Below, in pieces: positions 16,327 through 25,419 of a stretch of 44,149 bases of DNA. The position numbers and the translations under genes were made by a program. Each line of letters starts with the position of its first letter. Within the stretch, counting starts at the first letter, position 1. Under the pieces are notes generated by a model. That model was given only the letters and a program-made list of their open reading frames with translations, was not told the origin of the DNA and ran no database searches. This DNA comes from Candidatus Omnitrophota bacterium (lineage in GTDB: Bacteria > Hinthialibacterota > Hinthialibacteria > Hinthialibacterales > Hinthialibacteraceae): assembly GCA_003598175.1 (NCBI GenBank), contig QZKN01000027.1, forward strand, positions 1 to 44,149. The letters are read 5' to 3'.

Positions 16327-18573
16327 ATGAATTTCCAGATTGAAAACGCAACCCCATTTCTGAACCGTCTGGAGAAGGAACTGAATCCTCCTCAATTCCA
16401 GGCGGTAACGTACACGGACGGACCATTGCTCGTACTGGCGGGCGCGGGAAGCGGGAAAACGCGGGTGATTACGTATCGGATCGCCTATTTAATCGCGGTT
16501 AAACGGCTGGCGCCGTGGAATATTCTTGCCGTCACCTTTACCAACAAAGCCGCGGGGGAAATGAAGGAGCGCGTCGACGTGATATTACGCCATTCGCTGC
16601 GTGGTTTGTGGCTGGGCACGTTCCATTCGCTCTGCGCCCGCATTCTTCGCTATGACGGCAAGGCGATTGGCATCGATCCGCGCTTTTCGATTTACGATAC
16701 GACCGATCAGGGAGCGGCGATCAAACGGGCGATGGCGGTTTGCAACGTTTCGCCAAAGGAAGCCAAGCCGGCCGCCATCCTGGCAATGATTTCCAAAGCG
16801 AAAAACCGCTTGGAATGGCCGGAACAATTCGAGGAAAACGCGCGGGATGAATACGAAGTACGGGCGGCGCGCGTGTATAAAACATATCAAGCCATTTTAC
16901 GGGAAAACAACGCTCTCGATTTCGACGACCTCCTGATCGAAGCGGTGCGGTTGCTTCTGCACAAGCCGGAAGTGGGCGAGACGTATCAAAAACGGTTTCA
17001 ACACATTCTGGTCGACGAATATCAAGACACGAATCACCCGCAATACCTTTTTTTGCGGGAGCTGGCGAAACATCACAATCGCATTTGCGCCGTGGGGGAC
17101 GACGATCAATCCATTTACCGCTGGCGGGGAGCGGACATCCGCAATATATTGGAATTTGAACGTGATTTTTCGAACGTGAAAATTATACGATTGGAACAGA
17201 ATTATCGTTCCACGAGAAATATTTTGGCCGCGGCGGGTCATTTGGTACAACAGAACAGCGGCCGCCACAAAAAAACGTTGTGGACGGATAAGGAAGATGG
17301 GGAAAAATTAGGGATTGTGCGATTGCCCGATGAAATTTCGGAAGCGATTTGGATTTTGAATGAAGTCTCCCGTCTGTATACGGAAAAAAGCACGCCGTAT
17401 GGCCGTATGGCGGTATTTTACCGCACCAACGTACAGTCGCGTTTGTTTGAGGAAGAGTGCATCAAGCGCGGTGTGCCGTATCGCTTGATCGGCAATATCG
17501 CGTTTTATGAGCGGAAAGAGATCAAGGACGTACTTGCCTATTGCCGGCTGCTGATCAATCCCGCCGACATGGTTTCGTTTCAACGCATCGTGAACCTGCC
17601 GAAACGAAAATTGGGGGCAAAAGCCGTGCAATGCCTCATGGATTACGCGTCCTTGATGAAACTGCCCATTCTCAAAGCAGCGAAAACGATTCGCGAGGAA
17701 AAACACGAAGCGACGATCCATCCGACTACCCGCGAACGGTTTTATCTCTTCTCCACGTTGTTCCAAAAATGGCATTCACAAACGAAAACCCTATCGTTGC
17801 CCACATTGATCGAAACCATCGTCAACGATTGCGGTTATAGCGCCATGCTGGAAGAGGATAACGATCCGCAATCGCAGGCGCGGCTGGATAACATTCACGA
17901 ATTCATCACCGCCGCGATGCAATTCGAGAAACGATTCGACGCCGAAATCCCCTCTCCCGTCGATACCATCGTCAAATTGGCGGCGTTTTTGGAAAACGTG
18001 GCGTTGGTCAGTCAAATCGATCAGCTGCAGGAAGGCGAGGACGCCCTGATTTTAATGACGCTGCATGGCGCAAAGGGATTGGAATTTCCTTACGTCTTCA
18101 TTGCCGGCATGGAGGAGGGATTGTTTCCACATTCGAAATCGCTGGATTCGAAGGAGGCGATTGAAGAAGAGCGACGACTTTGCTACGTCGGCATCACGCG
18201 CGGGCAAATGCGCGTGGTTCTGACCCACGTCGAATCGCGGCGTCTTTACGGTCGCTCGGAGTGGACGCGCCCCAGTCGTTTTTTACAGGAAATTCCGGAT
18301 CGATTCGTGGAAGAACTGTGTTGGAGCGATGCAAAACCGAGTTTGTATCATCCACCCGGCGTTATGGAAGCATTCGTATCTTTTGGCGGCGATTCCGGCG
18401 ACTGGCGAAAAGAGCAATTCGAGCCGGGGGATATGGTGAATCATCGTTCGTTCGGTTTTGGCGTGGTTCTGGGGGTGGAAGGAGAGGGGGGGCGCGCGCG
18501 GGTGACGGTGGACTTTCAAGAGATCGGGAAAAAGACGGTGATTCAGGAATTCGCGAAATTGACGAAGGTTTAA
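16327..18573 (+). CDS. pcrA: ATP-dependent 3'-5' DNA helicase PcrA/UvrD
   Basis: A 748-residue SF1A helicase for nucleotide-excision repair, mismatch repair and removal of blocked replication or RecA filaments. All motifs are present: Q-motif ELNPPQFQAV, Walker A GAGSGKT (39-45), Ia TFTNKAA, II VDEYQD (229-234), III GDDDQSIYRWRGA, IV QNYRST, V TLHGAKGLEFPYV and VI CYVGITRGQ. A C-terminal Tudor-like segment (FEPGDMVNHRSFGFGVVLG) is the RNA-polymerase-binding domain seen in PcrA and UvrD. ATG 16327 is chosen because the conserved Q-motif region then lies about 20 residues in; the ribosome site is weak. The length fits the family. Confidence 0.95.
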   Translation: MNFQIENATPFLNRLEKELNPPQFQAVTYTDGPLLVLAGAGSGKTRVITYRIAYLIAVKRLAPWNILAVTFTNKAAGEMKERVDVILRHSLRGLWLGTFHSLCARILRYDGKAIGIDPRFSIYDTTDQGAAIKRAMAVCNVSPKEAKPAAILAMISKAKNRLEWPEQFEENARDEYEVRAARVYKTYQAILRENNALDFDDLLIEAVRLLLHKPEVGETYQKRFQHILVDEYQDTNHPQYLFLRELAKHHNRICAVGDDDQSIYRWRGADIRNILEFERDFSNVKIIRLEQNYRSTRNILAAAGHLVQQNSGRHKKTLWTDKEDGEKLGIVRLPDEISEAIWILNEVSRLYTEKSTPYGRMAVFYRTNVQSRLFEEECIKRGVPYRLIGNIAFYERKEIKDVLAYCRLLINPADMVSFQRIVNLPKRKLGAKAVQCLMDYASLMKLPILKAAKTIREEKHEATIHPTTRERFYLFSTLFQKWHSQTKTLSLPTLIETIVNDCGYSAMLEEDNDPQSQARLDNIHEFITAAMQFEKRFDAEIPSPVDTIVKLAAFLENVALVSQIDQLQEGEDALILMTLHGAKGLEFPYVFIAGMEEGLFPHSKSLDSKEAIEEERRLCYVGITRGQMRVVLTHVESRRLYGRSEWTRPSRFLQEIPDRFVEELCWSDAKPSLYHPPGVMEAFVSFGGDSGDWRKEQFEPGDMVNHRSFGFGVVLGVEGEGGRARVTVDFQEIGKKTVIQEFAKLTKV

Positions 18574-18630
18574 TTTATTGTACGAACCGGTGTACTATAT
18601 TCGGGATAGAGGCAAAACGAAGGATGAAAA

Positions 18631-18675
18631 TACCTCGTAGGGGCAGGTTTGAAACCTGCCCCCCACCCCACGAGG
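18631..18675. repeat. Long two-level palindromic repeat
   Basis: The inner arms GGGGCAGGTTT and AAACCTGCCCC meet at a central G. Outer arms CCTCGT and ACGAGG lie on either side. It is found between the helicase and the TPR gene. Similar GGGGCAGGTTTGAAACC-type repeats occur widely in bacterial intergenic DNA. Confidence 0.75.
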
Positions 18676-18707
18676 CGCATTTTCATATAAGAAAGAGGGA
18701 TTTTTCA

Positions 18708-19592
18708 ATGAGTTATCCGGTCATGATTCAACATGAAAAAGACGGCAGGCAGAAGCTGAAGGAAGGCCATGTCGCGGAAGCGGAGTCGTGTTTTCGAGCC
18801 GCGCTGGCGGAGGCGGAAAAATATCCTTTGCCCAACGCTTATATGGCGCGGCAAATCAAGAATCTGGCTGTGTTTTATTGCGGATACGGCGATTACGAGA
18901 AAGCCGAGTCGTTGCTCAAACGATCCTTGGCCATCGAACGGAGTTTATTCGGCGCTGAAAATCTGGAAATCTGCAAAAGTTTAAACCATCTCGGCCTGTT
19001 GTATCAGCTGTGCGGTAATTTTGTGCAAGCGGAAACGGTGTATCGACAGGCGTTGCAGATCGTGGAGCACACTCCATTCAAGCGCTATCCCGAAATCGAT
19101 TCCAAACTGCACGATCTGAGTTTGCATCTTTTGGCGATCGTCTGCTGCAACGTGGGCAAGCAATCGGAGGCGGAAAACCTGTGCGAACAGGCGGCGGCGA
19201 AGAGAAGAGATGCGGATCCGCGCGATCGCGAAACGCACATGAAATTGCACGACGTCGCCGTACGGTATTGCGATCTCGATACCAATCCGGAAGCCAGGGA
19301 AGCGTATGAATGGCTGCTACGCGGATTTGCCGAAAATCTGCAACAAACCTTTTTGGGATCGATCGTGAAAGGGAGACCGCCGTCCCTCGCCGAACGCAAA
19401 CAGCAAGAGGATCTCATGCAATCGATTTACGAATTGCTGGTGGAATATGACGAAGTATGGCGTCCGGCCAGAATTTATCATGAAGAGAACCTATCAGTAG
19501 CGACGAGTGCAACGGAGGCAGGGAAAATTGGCTTGACTCCGCCTATCGAGGTTACTGAATCGAAATCGGAGAGTAAAAAATGGCGGCCTTGA
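18708..19592 (+). CDS. TPR-repeat protein, function unknown
   Basis: A 294-residue protein without signal peptide or membrane helix. Residues about 10-140 hold at least three tetratricopeptide repeats of the Kinesin-light-chain type (AEAESCFRAALAEAEKYP, EKAESLLKRSLAIERSLFG, VQAETVYRQALQIVE). The rest is helical and charged, with a Ser/Lys-rich tail. The ATG at 18708 follows GAAAGAGGGA at 7 nt. A longer open frame upstream overlaps the helicase gene and the palindromic repeat, and is not believable. TPR proteins bind other proteins; the partner is unknown. Confidence 0.8.
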   Translation: MSYPVMIQHEKDGRQKLKEGHVAEAESCFRAALAEAEKYPLPNAYMARQIKNLAVFYCGYGDYEKAESLLKRSLAIERSLFGAENLEICKSLNHLGLLYQLCGNFVQAETVYRQALQIVEHTPFKRYPEIDSKLHDLSLHLLAIVCCNVGKQSEAENLCEQAAAKRRDADPRDRETHMKLHDVAVRYCDLDTNPEAREAYEWLLRGFAENLQQTFLGSIVKGRPPSLAERKQQEDLMQSIYELLVEYDEVWRPARIYHEENLSVATSATEAGKIGLTPPIEVTESKSESKKWRP

Positions 19593-19820
19593 GGACGACC
19601 CGGCATAAAGTCAAAAATTGTGACGCTGACATTCTGTTTGCCCAGTATATGGTGATTGATTCTGGATTATTACCACAATATGGACCACTATCAAAACTTA
19701 ACCATACTTTTTGCCGTCACGTCTTAATGGTAGATTTTTTTTTGATACAGCGGCAAGATCATGGAATTTGATTGGGATATGAAAAAAATGCAAGTAAAAT
19801 GTATGAAACGGGAGTATTTC

Positions 19821-20081
19821 ATGAAAACGATCACTACATTCGCCAGAATAACCAAAGATGGTCAACTTCGTCTCGATGTGTCCTGTGGTCTTTCTCCGGG
19901 ATTTGCGGAAGTGGCTCTTGTTGTGCAGCCGACTGATACCCAATTGACGACGGAATATAGTCCCCCCTATCGATCCATACGTGGTATTTGGGCAGGAAAA
20001 CTTCCGGATATTGATGTAACCATTGATATTCAAGATTTGAATCGGAAATGGAAAGATGGTTTGGAGATATCCGAATCATGA
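19821..20081 (+). CDS. Antitoxin-like protein of a PIN toxin-antitoxin pair
   Basis: An 86-residue small protein that precedes a PIN-domain toxin and overlaps its start by ATGA. The chosen ATG 19821 has GGGAG 6 nt upstream; a start 20 codons earlier would be unsupported. The N-terminus (MKTITTFARITKDGQLRLDV) suggests a beta-rich AbrB/VapB-like or DUF104-like DNA-binding half. The second half should bind and neutralise the toxin. It is called an antitoxin from gene order and size more than from a clear family match. Confidence 0.65.
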   Translation: MKTITTFARITKDGQLRLDVSCGLSPGFAEVALVVQPTDTQLTTEYSPPYRSIRGIWAGKLPDIDVTIDIQDLNRKWKDGLEISES

Positions 20082-20476
20082 ATCAATCCGTGTATTTTCT
20101 GGACACACATGCTTTATATTGGCATCTCATTGGTTCTCCACGGTTATCTTCGCTGGCAGCAAATGTTTTCATAGAGGCGCAGGAAGGAAAAGCGATTCTG
20201 GTTGTTTCTTATGTTGTTCTGGCTGAACTTTACTATTTGTTACAGAAATTCAATCAAACCAGTTTGTTTACACCCTTATTGCAGGATATTCAAACGATTC
20301 CATATTTTCGAATCGAACCTATTGACTTTCATGACATTTGTGATTTGGGAAACTATCCCACAATTACGGAATTGCACGATAGACTGATTGTGATTGCTAC
20401 ACATCGACTCAATGCGATACTTGTCACGCGAGACGAAACCATCCGCGCGTCCCCCAAAATCGTGTGTATTTGGTAA
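20078..20476 (+). CDS. PIN-domain ribonuclease toxin (VapC-like)
   Basis: A 132-residue PIN protein. The first catalytic Asp is Asp9 (YFLDTHALYWHL), a conserved Glu is in LAELYYL, and the later acidic residues are in ELHDRLIV and LVTRDETI. PIN toxins cleave RNA, often tRNA, when the antitoxin is degraded. The start ATG overlaps the antitoxin stop, so translation is coupled. The gene appears intact, unlike the second PIN gene at 27313-27699. Confidence 0.85.
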   Translation: MNQSVYFLDTHALYWHLIGSPRLSSLAANVFIEAQEGKAILVVSYVVLAELYYLLQKFNQTSLFTPLLQDIQTIPYFRIEPIDFHDICDLGNYPTITELHDRLIVIATHRLNAILVTRDETIRASPKIVCIW

Positions 20477-20613
20477 GCGGCGTTGTCTATAATAAACATA
20501 TCAATCTAAAATCGACAGAATCATGATGTATTGTGAACTGAATACGATGAAGATTTCAACTGGTATTAAGCAGTATTAGCAGACGGATCGATCGATCAAG
20601 GAGAAAATCTTCG

Positions 20614-21411
20614 ATGAAACTTCCATTCATTTTACCAGCCGGTTTTGTGTTTATCGGTTTTTTATCGCTTCCACTCCATGCGAATGACGTTCCGGAGATT
20701 GCGCTGGAATCCTTTTTCCTCGCCGAAACGATCCCGTTGCAAGGGGATTACGATCATGTGCAGGGAATCGTGGTGGAGGAGGGGCGGGTGTGGGTGTCGT
20801 GTGTGGATCGGACGCGGAGGACGGCGCAGATTCACGTGTTCGAACTGCCGTCAGGGCGCTGGCTTTTCGGCCGCGCGGTGGAAGACGGGGAGCATATGCA
20901 TCCCGGCGGCATCGCGATGGATGGAGAGGATTTGTGGGTACCGCTGGCTACCTATCAACCGCATGGCCATACGTGGATCGAACAGCGTGATCGGTCGACG
21001 CTGGATTTGAAGGCTCGTTTTCCTGTGGAGGACCATATCGGTTGCCTGGCGGTTTGCGGGGAGGTGTTGATCGGAGGCAATTGGGATTCGGAGGATTTTT
21101 ATACGTGGGATCGACAAGGAAACTTGATCAACAAACGCCCCAATCCCCTCGGGACGAGATATCAGGATATCCAATGCGTCGGCGATCGGTTGATTGCGTC
21201 GGGTTTGACGGAGAATCGAGGAGCGATTGACATCTATTTATTGGATGGCTTCAAACCGTTGCAGCGGATTGTCGGCGGGAAGACGGACCGGGACGTGTGC
21301 TTTATGCACGAGGGGATGGCGATGGTTCACGACCGTCTTTATTTATTGCCCGAGGATGGACCGGACAGCCGGTTGTTTGTTTTTCATTGGGAGAAGAGTA
21401 AAACCAATTGA
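20614..21411 (+). CDS. Secreted beta-propeller-like protein (DUF6454-like)
   Basis: A 265-residue protein with a signal peptide (residues 1-23, LSLPLHA-ND). The mature part has repeated beta-strand motifs such as HVQGIVVEEGRVWVSC, HPGGIAMDGEDLWVPL, IGCLAVCGEVLIGGNW and YQDIQCVGDRLIASG, which read as successive blades of a small beta-propeller. It resembles the DUF6454 family from memory. No catalytic motif is visible. AAGGAG lies 10 nt before the start. It is probably periplasmic, and a single-gene transcript. Confidence 0.7.
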   Translation: MKLPFILPAGFVFIGFLSLPLHANDVPEIALESFFLAETIPLQGDYDHVQGIVVEEGRVWVSCVDRTRRTAQIHVFELPSGRWLFGRAVEDGEHMHPGGIAMDGEDLWVPLATYQPHGHTWIEQRDRSTLDLKARFPVEDHIGCLAVCGEVLIGGNWDSEDFYTWDRQGNLINKRPNPLGTRYQDIQCVGDRLIASGLTENRGAIDIYLLDGFKPLQRIVGGKTDRDVCFMHEGMAMVHDRLYLLPEDGPDSRLFVFHWEKSKTN

Positions 21412-21522
21412 CTATTAAATTAGCAAGAATCGGCCGGCAAATTCACCATCTCTCTGTGATCTATTTTTCCATCGGATCGCCGGCGTCTCGTCGGCATTTG
21501 CGTAGATGATCCATACAGTGCG

Positions 21523-22212
21523 ATGAAGAAAATCGAAGCAAAGAAAAAAAACAAAAAACACATTCGCTGCGTGGTTTGCGGGCGCGATTTCGGCTCCGAT
21601 TACGATGACAATATAAAAGCGTATCCGATCTATCACACCATCAAACCGAAAAAATTGAACGAACCCTGCGAAGACCGCTTTTATAAGGCGCTGCTTCGCA
21701 TCTATCTTTATCTCCACGAAATGCAAAACAGCGTTCCCATCAGTCGTCTGGTCAACGACCTCGAATGGCTCGGTTTGGTGCTCATGAAAAAAGACATGTT
21801 GAAATGGTGCCTGGATCGCGGTTATCTTTATGTCGATAACCTGATGCGGATCGAGATTCCCAGCGAAATTGAAAATACCTGCGGCGAGATTTTCGATAAT
21901 TCCAATCTCAACGATCCGGAAGTGATTGAACGCGCGGTCGAAATGATCAAAGCGGCGTTGAAATGCCTGACCGACTCGCTCAAACCGGTTTCTCCCGACC
22001 GCATCCCGATTAAACAATTTCAGGAGCTCGAATTGGGGGAATCGAAATTGTATGACAACATCGACACCTCCGATGTTCAATTACGCAGCGAAAAGGATGG
22101 TATGGTCACCGCCAGGCGAACCGGCGCAAACAGAGTCGAGGTTCGCATCAAATCGGGGGAATCGACGCGGGAACGACAGCGGTTGGAGACCGAGGCGGAA
22201 AATGAGCGATGA
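21523..22212 (+). CDS. Unknown protein with N-terminal Cys motif
   Basis: A 229-residue protein I do not recognise. It opens with a very basic stretch (KKIEAKKKNKKH) and a zinc-finger-like CVVCG, with further Cys residues spaced along the chain (EPCED, KWCLD, NTCGE, KCLTD). Residues about 50-105 look like a helix-turn-helix or winged-helix segment (IYLYLHEM-NSVPISRLVNDL, ending LDRGYLYVDN). The acidic and basic C-terminus seems disordered. There is no signal peptide. A nucleic-acid-binding role is possible but not shown. The ribosome site is weak. Confidence 0.6.
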   Translation: MKKIEAKKKNKKHIRCVVCGRDFGSDYDDNIKAYPIYHTIKPKKLNEPCEDRFYKALLRIYLYLHEMQNSVPISRLVNDLEWLGLVLMKKDMLKWCLDRGYLYVDNLMRIEIPSEIENTCGEIFDNSNLNDPEVIERAVEMIKAALKCLTDSLKPVSPDRIPIKQFQELELGESKLYDNIDTSDVQLRSEKDGMVTARRTGANRVEVRIKSGESTRERQRLETEAENER

Positions 22213-22264
22213 ACGGCAGGACTTTGGGGAATCGGTTCTCGCGGAGATTCGGGCGTTTTTGTAA
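22202..22264 (+). CDS. Possible 20-residue peptide
   Basis: ATG 22202 overlaps the end of the preceding gene by 11 nt, has GAGG 6 nt upstream, and gives MSDERQDFGESVLAEIRAFL before TAA. It could be a coupled small protein, but may equally be chance. Confidence 0.2.
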   Translation: MSDERQDFGESVLAEIRAFL

Positions 22265-22296
22265 AGGATGCAGTGGATGGGATTTGCGATTTGGAA

Positions 22297-25287
22297 CTAA
22301 TCGATTGCATCCATCAGCGTTAGGGTTTGATTGATTTGCGGCGCGGTCGCCGGCCAATGGAGCGTTTTGTCTTCGCCGGTTTTCACTTCAATATAATATT
22401 CGAGATGGGCGGCGTTGCCGATTGCCTGCGGCAATTGGGTTTGATAAACGCCGCGCGCAACGTGTTTGACCGGGACCGGTTCGTACTCTCCTTTTCCCAT
22501 CTCGCGCCAATATAAATTCGCTTCCTGTGGTGGTTGTTTGTCAAGAATAATCACTTTCAGCGTCAACGTTTCTCCTTTCGCGATGTTGGTGCGGACGGTG
22601 GGAACGATGATGCGCGGGGGACCGGCATATTCTATCGGCAGCTGCGTCTCCGCCGGTACATCATCGCCGAGCAGTTCTTGCAGTTCGTGCGCGAAGTTTT
22701 GCAGGTTGTGTTGCTCCCAGTTGGCGATGGTTCCCATCTCGCCGGGATTGCTGACGACGAGAATGTTATATTTACTGACGTTGTGGGCGGCGTCCATCAT
22801 TTGTTGATAGATGGGCAGCGCCTTTTCTCTGGCGATGGCTTTCTTTTTCTCCGCGTCTTCCTCTTTCTTCGCGAGAGCCAAGGCTTCTTTATAGCGATAT
22901 AGGATGCAATCCACGCGGGCAAGGGCTTTCATGAAACGGAACGTGTTGAGCCAGTAATCGAAGCGGTCGCGGTTGCCGCGCCCCTGCACCTGTTTCCGTA
23001 ATTGCGCCAGTTCCCGCACGAAGGCGTAATCCTGCTTCGCCTCTTTCCACGGGCGTTTGTCGGGATTGAGTCCGCCGGGGCCGCCCACCCATTCCGTCGG
23101 GCGGGGCAGTTTGCCGTCAAGCGCGGTGAAGATGGCCGCGATCGGCTCCGCCGCCTGCGAACCGAACAGATGTTCGGCCCAATCGCGATAAAAATCGATA
23201 GACGTGAGGTGGCGTGGCTTTACTTTCGACGGCGGCCAATCGGCCTGATAGTCTCCGTAAGCCGGACCGCCGCAGTTGATTCGTTTCGCGTAGGAATTGT
23301 TATGCACTGCGATGGCGGCGATGCCGGCGGACGCCTGCATGGGCGGAAATTCGATGGTTAAAACGCCATCCGTCACTTCGATGTAGGAAAAGGTGTAATC
23401 CAATTTATTATCTTCATATTTTATTTGATTGATATCCACTTTGTCGAGAACGTTTTTGCCTTGCAGATTGACGCTGAACATGCGGGGAGCGTCTCGATCC
23501 AGCGGTTTGTCGTTTTTGTCGGGACGGGCGAATTTCAGCGTGACGATATAATGACCGTTGGGAACGTGCAGGCGATACGTGTGCACGTTAACGCGCAAGG
23601 TGCGATACAGCGGATCATCAACCATGTCATCAGGGATCGTTAAATAGTGCCCGCCGTCGGGTCCTTCGCCGATTTCTTCATTGGTTTCCTCCGGTTCCGC
23701 CCAACTTTGATCCCATCCCGCCCATGCCAGCGCGGAAATGTTCGGACCGAGCACGCGGGTGCGCCAGTGAATGCCCATTAATCCATTGCAGCCGTAATTG
23801 CGCGCATCGACGGCGTCGGCTCTCATGCGTCCGACCCACAACTGCGGTTGGAGCAGGGCGGGATCGTCCTCGAGCCACGGAATCGCCCACAACGGACGCC
23901 CTTTGATTTTGGCGAAAGCGGTTTGCACGGGCGCAAAACCGACGACGCGGTTGATACAGCTCAGCGGCATCTCTTTTGGCAGAATCCGGTCGAAGAGGGC
24001 GCGGTCGTTTTGCGGGCCCAGCACCCATCCGCAGGTGGCCAGAGTGAAGGGGGCCCGGATGCGTTCCGCCGCTTTGACGGCGGCGAGCAGATCGATTTTT
24101 GTGGCGGCGAGTTCTTCCGTCTTCACTCCGCTCCAGATCCACCCTTCCGGCGTCCAAAACCAATAATAATCGATGGGATAGGTTTTCATGATGCGTTCGA
24201 ACATACCCGTATACAATTCGAACACATCGCTTTCGTCCTTACCGAGTTCTTTCATGCGCTCCTTCAATTTTTCGGGAACGGTTAACGGCGTTTCGGTTCC
24301 GACGCAGGTTTTGACGCCCAATGTTCGCGCCAGCGTAAAGACCTCGCGCAGCATGTCGCCGGTGCGGTTGAAGACGGCGTTGCAGTCCTCGAGCGATTCG
24401 GGCGCGGGGATGGAATTGCCCATGACATCGGCGGCGTACACGTCGCGTTCAAAGAGTTGACTTGCGCCGTAGGAATACTCGCCGGTGGATTTGGCGCGAT
24501 AGCCCCAATTGCCGCGTTGGGTGCTTTGATAGGAAGCGGGATAACTGAATTTCACGTTCCCGTTTTCCTCGATGTCCTGCGGCAGGCCGATCCAAACGGT
24601 CGGTTCGGCGTTGGGATGGCCTTCGGGATAGGTATGCAGGCCGAAAAAATTCATCCGTAGTTTGGGCAATTGCGAGAGATAGGCCTTATAATCCTCCTCG
24701 TTCCACCAATCGGGACCTTCGGGAAAATCGTGGAAGGGTTGAATGCCGCGCAATGCGAAAAGCGGCTTGCCGCATTCGTCGATGTCGGGCAATGCCAATT
24801 CGATTTTTTCATCGGGAATCACATCGCCGTGAAGGTAAAATCGCACACCGATGAGTTCGGCGAATCGGTACGCCCCATAAAGCGTACCCGCCCCGTCGCC
24901 GCCAATGATCAAGAGTTGTTTTTCCTTATCTCCATCGACGGTTTTGAGAAGAAATTGTTGAGGCTGCAAACTGGAAATATGGGTTTTAAAATCCGCGTTC
25001 ATATTGACGACGTTTTTCAATGAACGTTCTTTCTGCGCAAGGATAATGCGGTTCGCACCGCGCGATGGCATGGAATCGAAGGATACGATGGGAACCAGTC
25101 GATCCGTGCGAAGATAGAGATACCGGGCGATTTCGCGGGCGGCGTAGGATTCCTGAAAGGACGGATTTTTATCCACGCCAATGGTTAAAAGAACATCGTC
25201 GGAATTGCATGGCAGCGGAATCGTCGCTGTAATTCCCGCTCCCAAAACAACAATCGAGAAGTTAAACAAAAAAGTACGAATGGTCAT
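22297..25287 (-). CDS. Secreted glycosidase-like protein with malectin-like domain
   Basis: A 996-residue secreted protein (signal peptide about 1-27). Residues about 35-170 resemble the alpha/beta N-terminal domain that precedes catalytic barrels in GH67- and GH20-type enzymes (AAREIARYLYLRT, GDGAGTLYGAYRFAEL, GVRFYLHGDVIP). Residues about 185-530 look like a TIM barrel (MNFFGLHTYPEG, YYWFWTPEGWIWS, CNGLMGIHWRTR). Residues about 560-665 form a malectin-like carbohydrate-binding domain (YRLHVPNGHYIVTLKFARP). The rest is helical, ending in a beta domain. The likely substrate is a uronic-acid-containing or other complex glycan. ATG 25287 is preferred over GTG 25308. The exact GH family is uncertain. 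Confidence 0.75.
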   Translation of the reverse strand: MTIRTFLFNFSIVVLGAGITATIPLPCNSDDVLLTIGVDKNPSFQESYAAREIARYLYLRTDRLVPIVSFDSMPSRGANRIILAQKERSLKNVVNMNADFKTHISSLQPQQFLLKTVDGDKEKQLLIIGGDGAGTLYGAYRFAELIGVRFYLHGDVIPDEKIELALPDIDECGKPLFALRGIQPFHDFPEGPDWWNEEDYKAYLSQLPKLRMNFFGLHTYPEGHPNAEPTVWIGLPQDIEENGNVKFSYPASYQSTQRGNWGYRAKSTGEYSYGASQLFERDVYAADVMGNSIPAPESLEDCNAVFNRTGDMLREVFTLARTLGVKTCVGTETPLTVPEKLKERMKELGKDESDVFELYTGMFERIMKTYPIDYYWFWTPEGWIWSGVKTEELAATKIDLLAAVKAAERIRAPFTLATCGWVLGPQNDRALFDRILPKEMPLSCINRVVGFAPVQTAFAKIKGRPLWAIPWLEDDPALLQPQLWVGRMRADAVDARNYGCNGLMGIHWRTRVLGPNISALAWAGWDQSWAEPEETNEEIGEGPDGGHYLTIPDDMVDDPLYRTLRVNVHTYRLHVPNGHYIVTLKFARPDKNDKPLDRDAPRMFSVNLQGKNVLDKVDINQIKYEDNKLDYTFSYIEVTDGVLTIEFPPMQASAGIAAIAVHNNSYAKRINCGGPAYGDYQADWPPSKVKPRHLTSIDFYRDWAEHLFGSQAAEPIAAIFTALDGKLPRPTEWVGGPGGLNPDKRPWKEAKQDYAFVRELAQLRKQVQGRGNRDRFDYWLNTFRFMKALARVDCILYRYKEALALAKKEEDAEKKKAIAREKALPIYQQMMDAAHNVSKYNILVVSNPGEMGTIANWEQHNLQNFAHELQELLGDDVPAETQLPIEYAGPPRIIVPTVRTNIAKGETLTLKVIILDKQPPQEANLYWREMGKGEYEPVPVKHVARGVYQTQLPQAIGNAAHLEYYIEVKTGEDKTLHWPATAPQINQTLTLMDAID

Positions 25288-25419
25288 GACGCGCTTTTCC
25301 CTTTCCACGGTGTAGAAGAATGGTATTACCTTACAACGAATTGGGGACGATGTAAATTCGGTGAGAAGAAGAAGGAATGATGGGTGAATTACTGTGAAAA
25401 TAGATATTTGTGCTCAATT

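Noticed and set aside
18180..18707. Long N-terminal extension of the TPR protein
   Set aside because: The extension overlaps the helicase gene in another frame and crosses the palindromic repeat. ATG 18708 has a good ribosome site.
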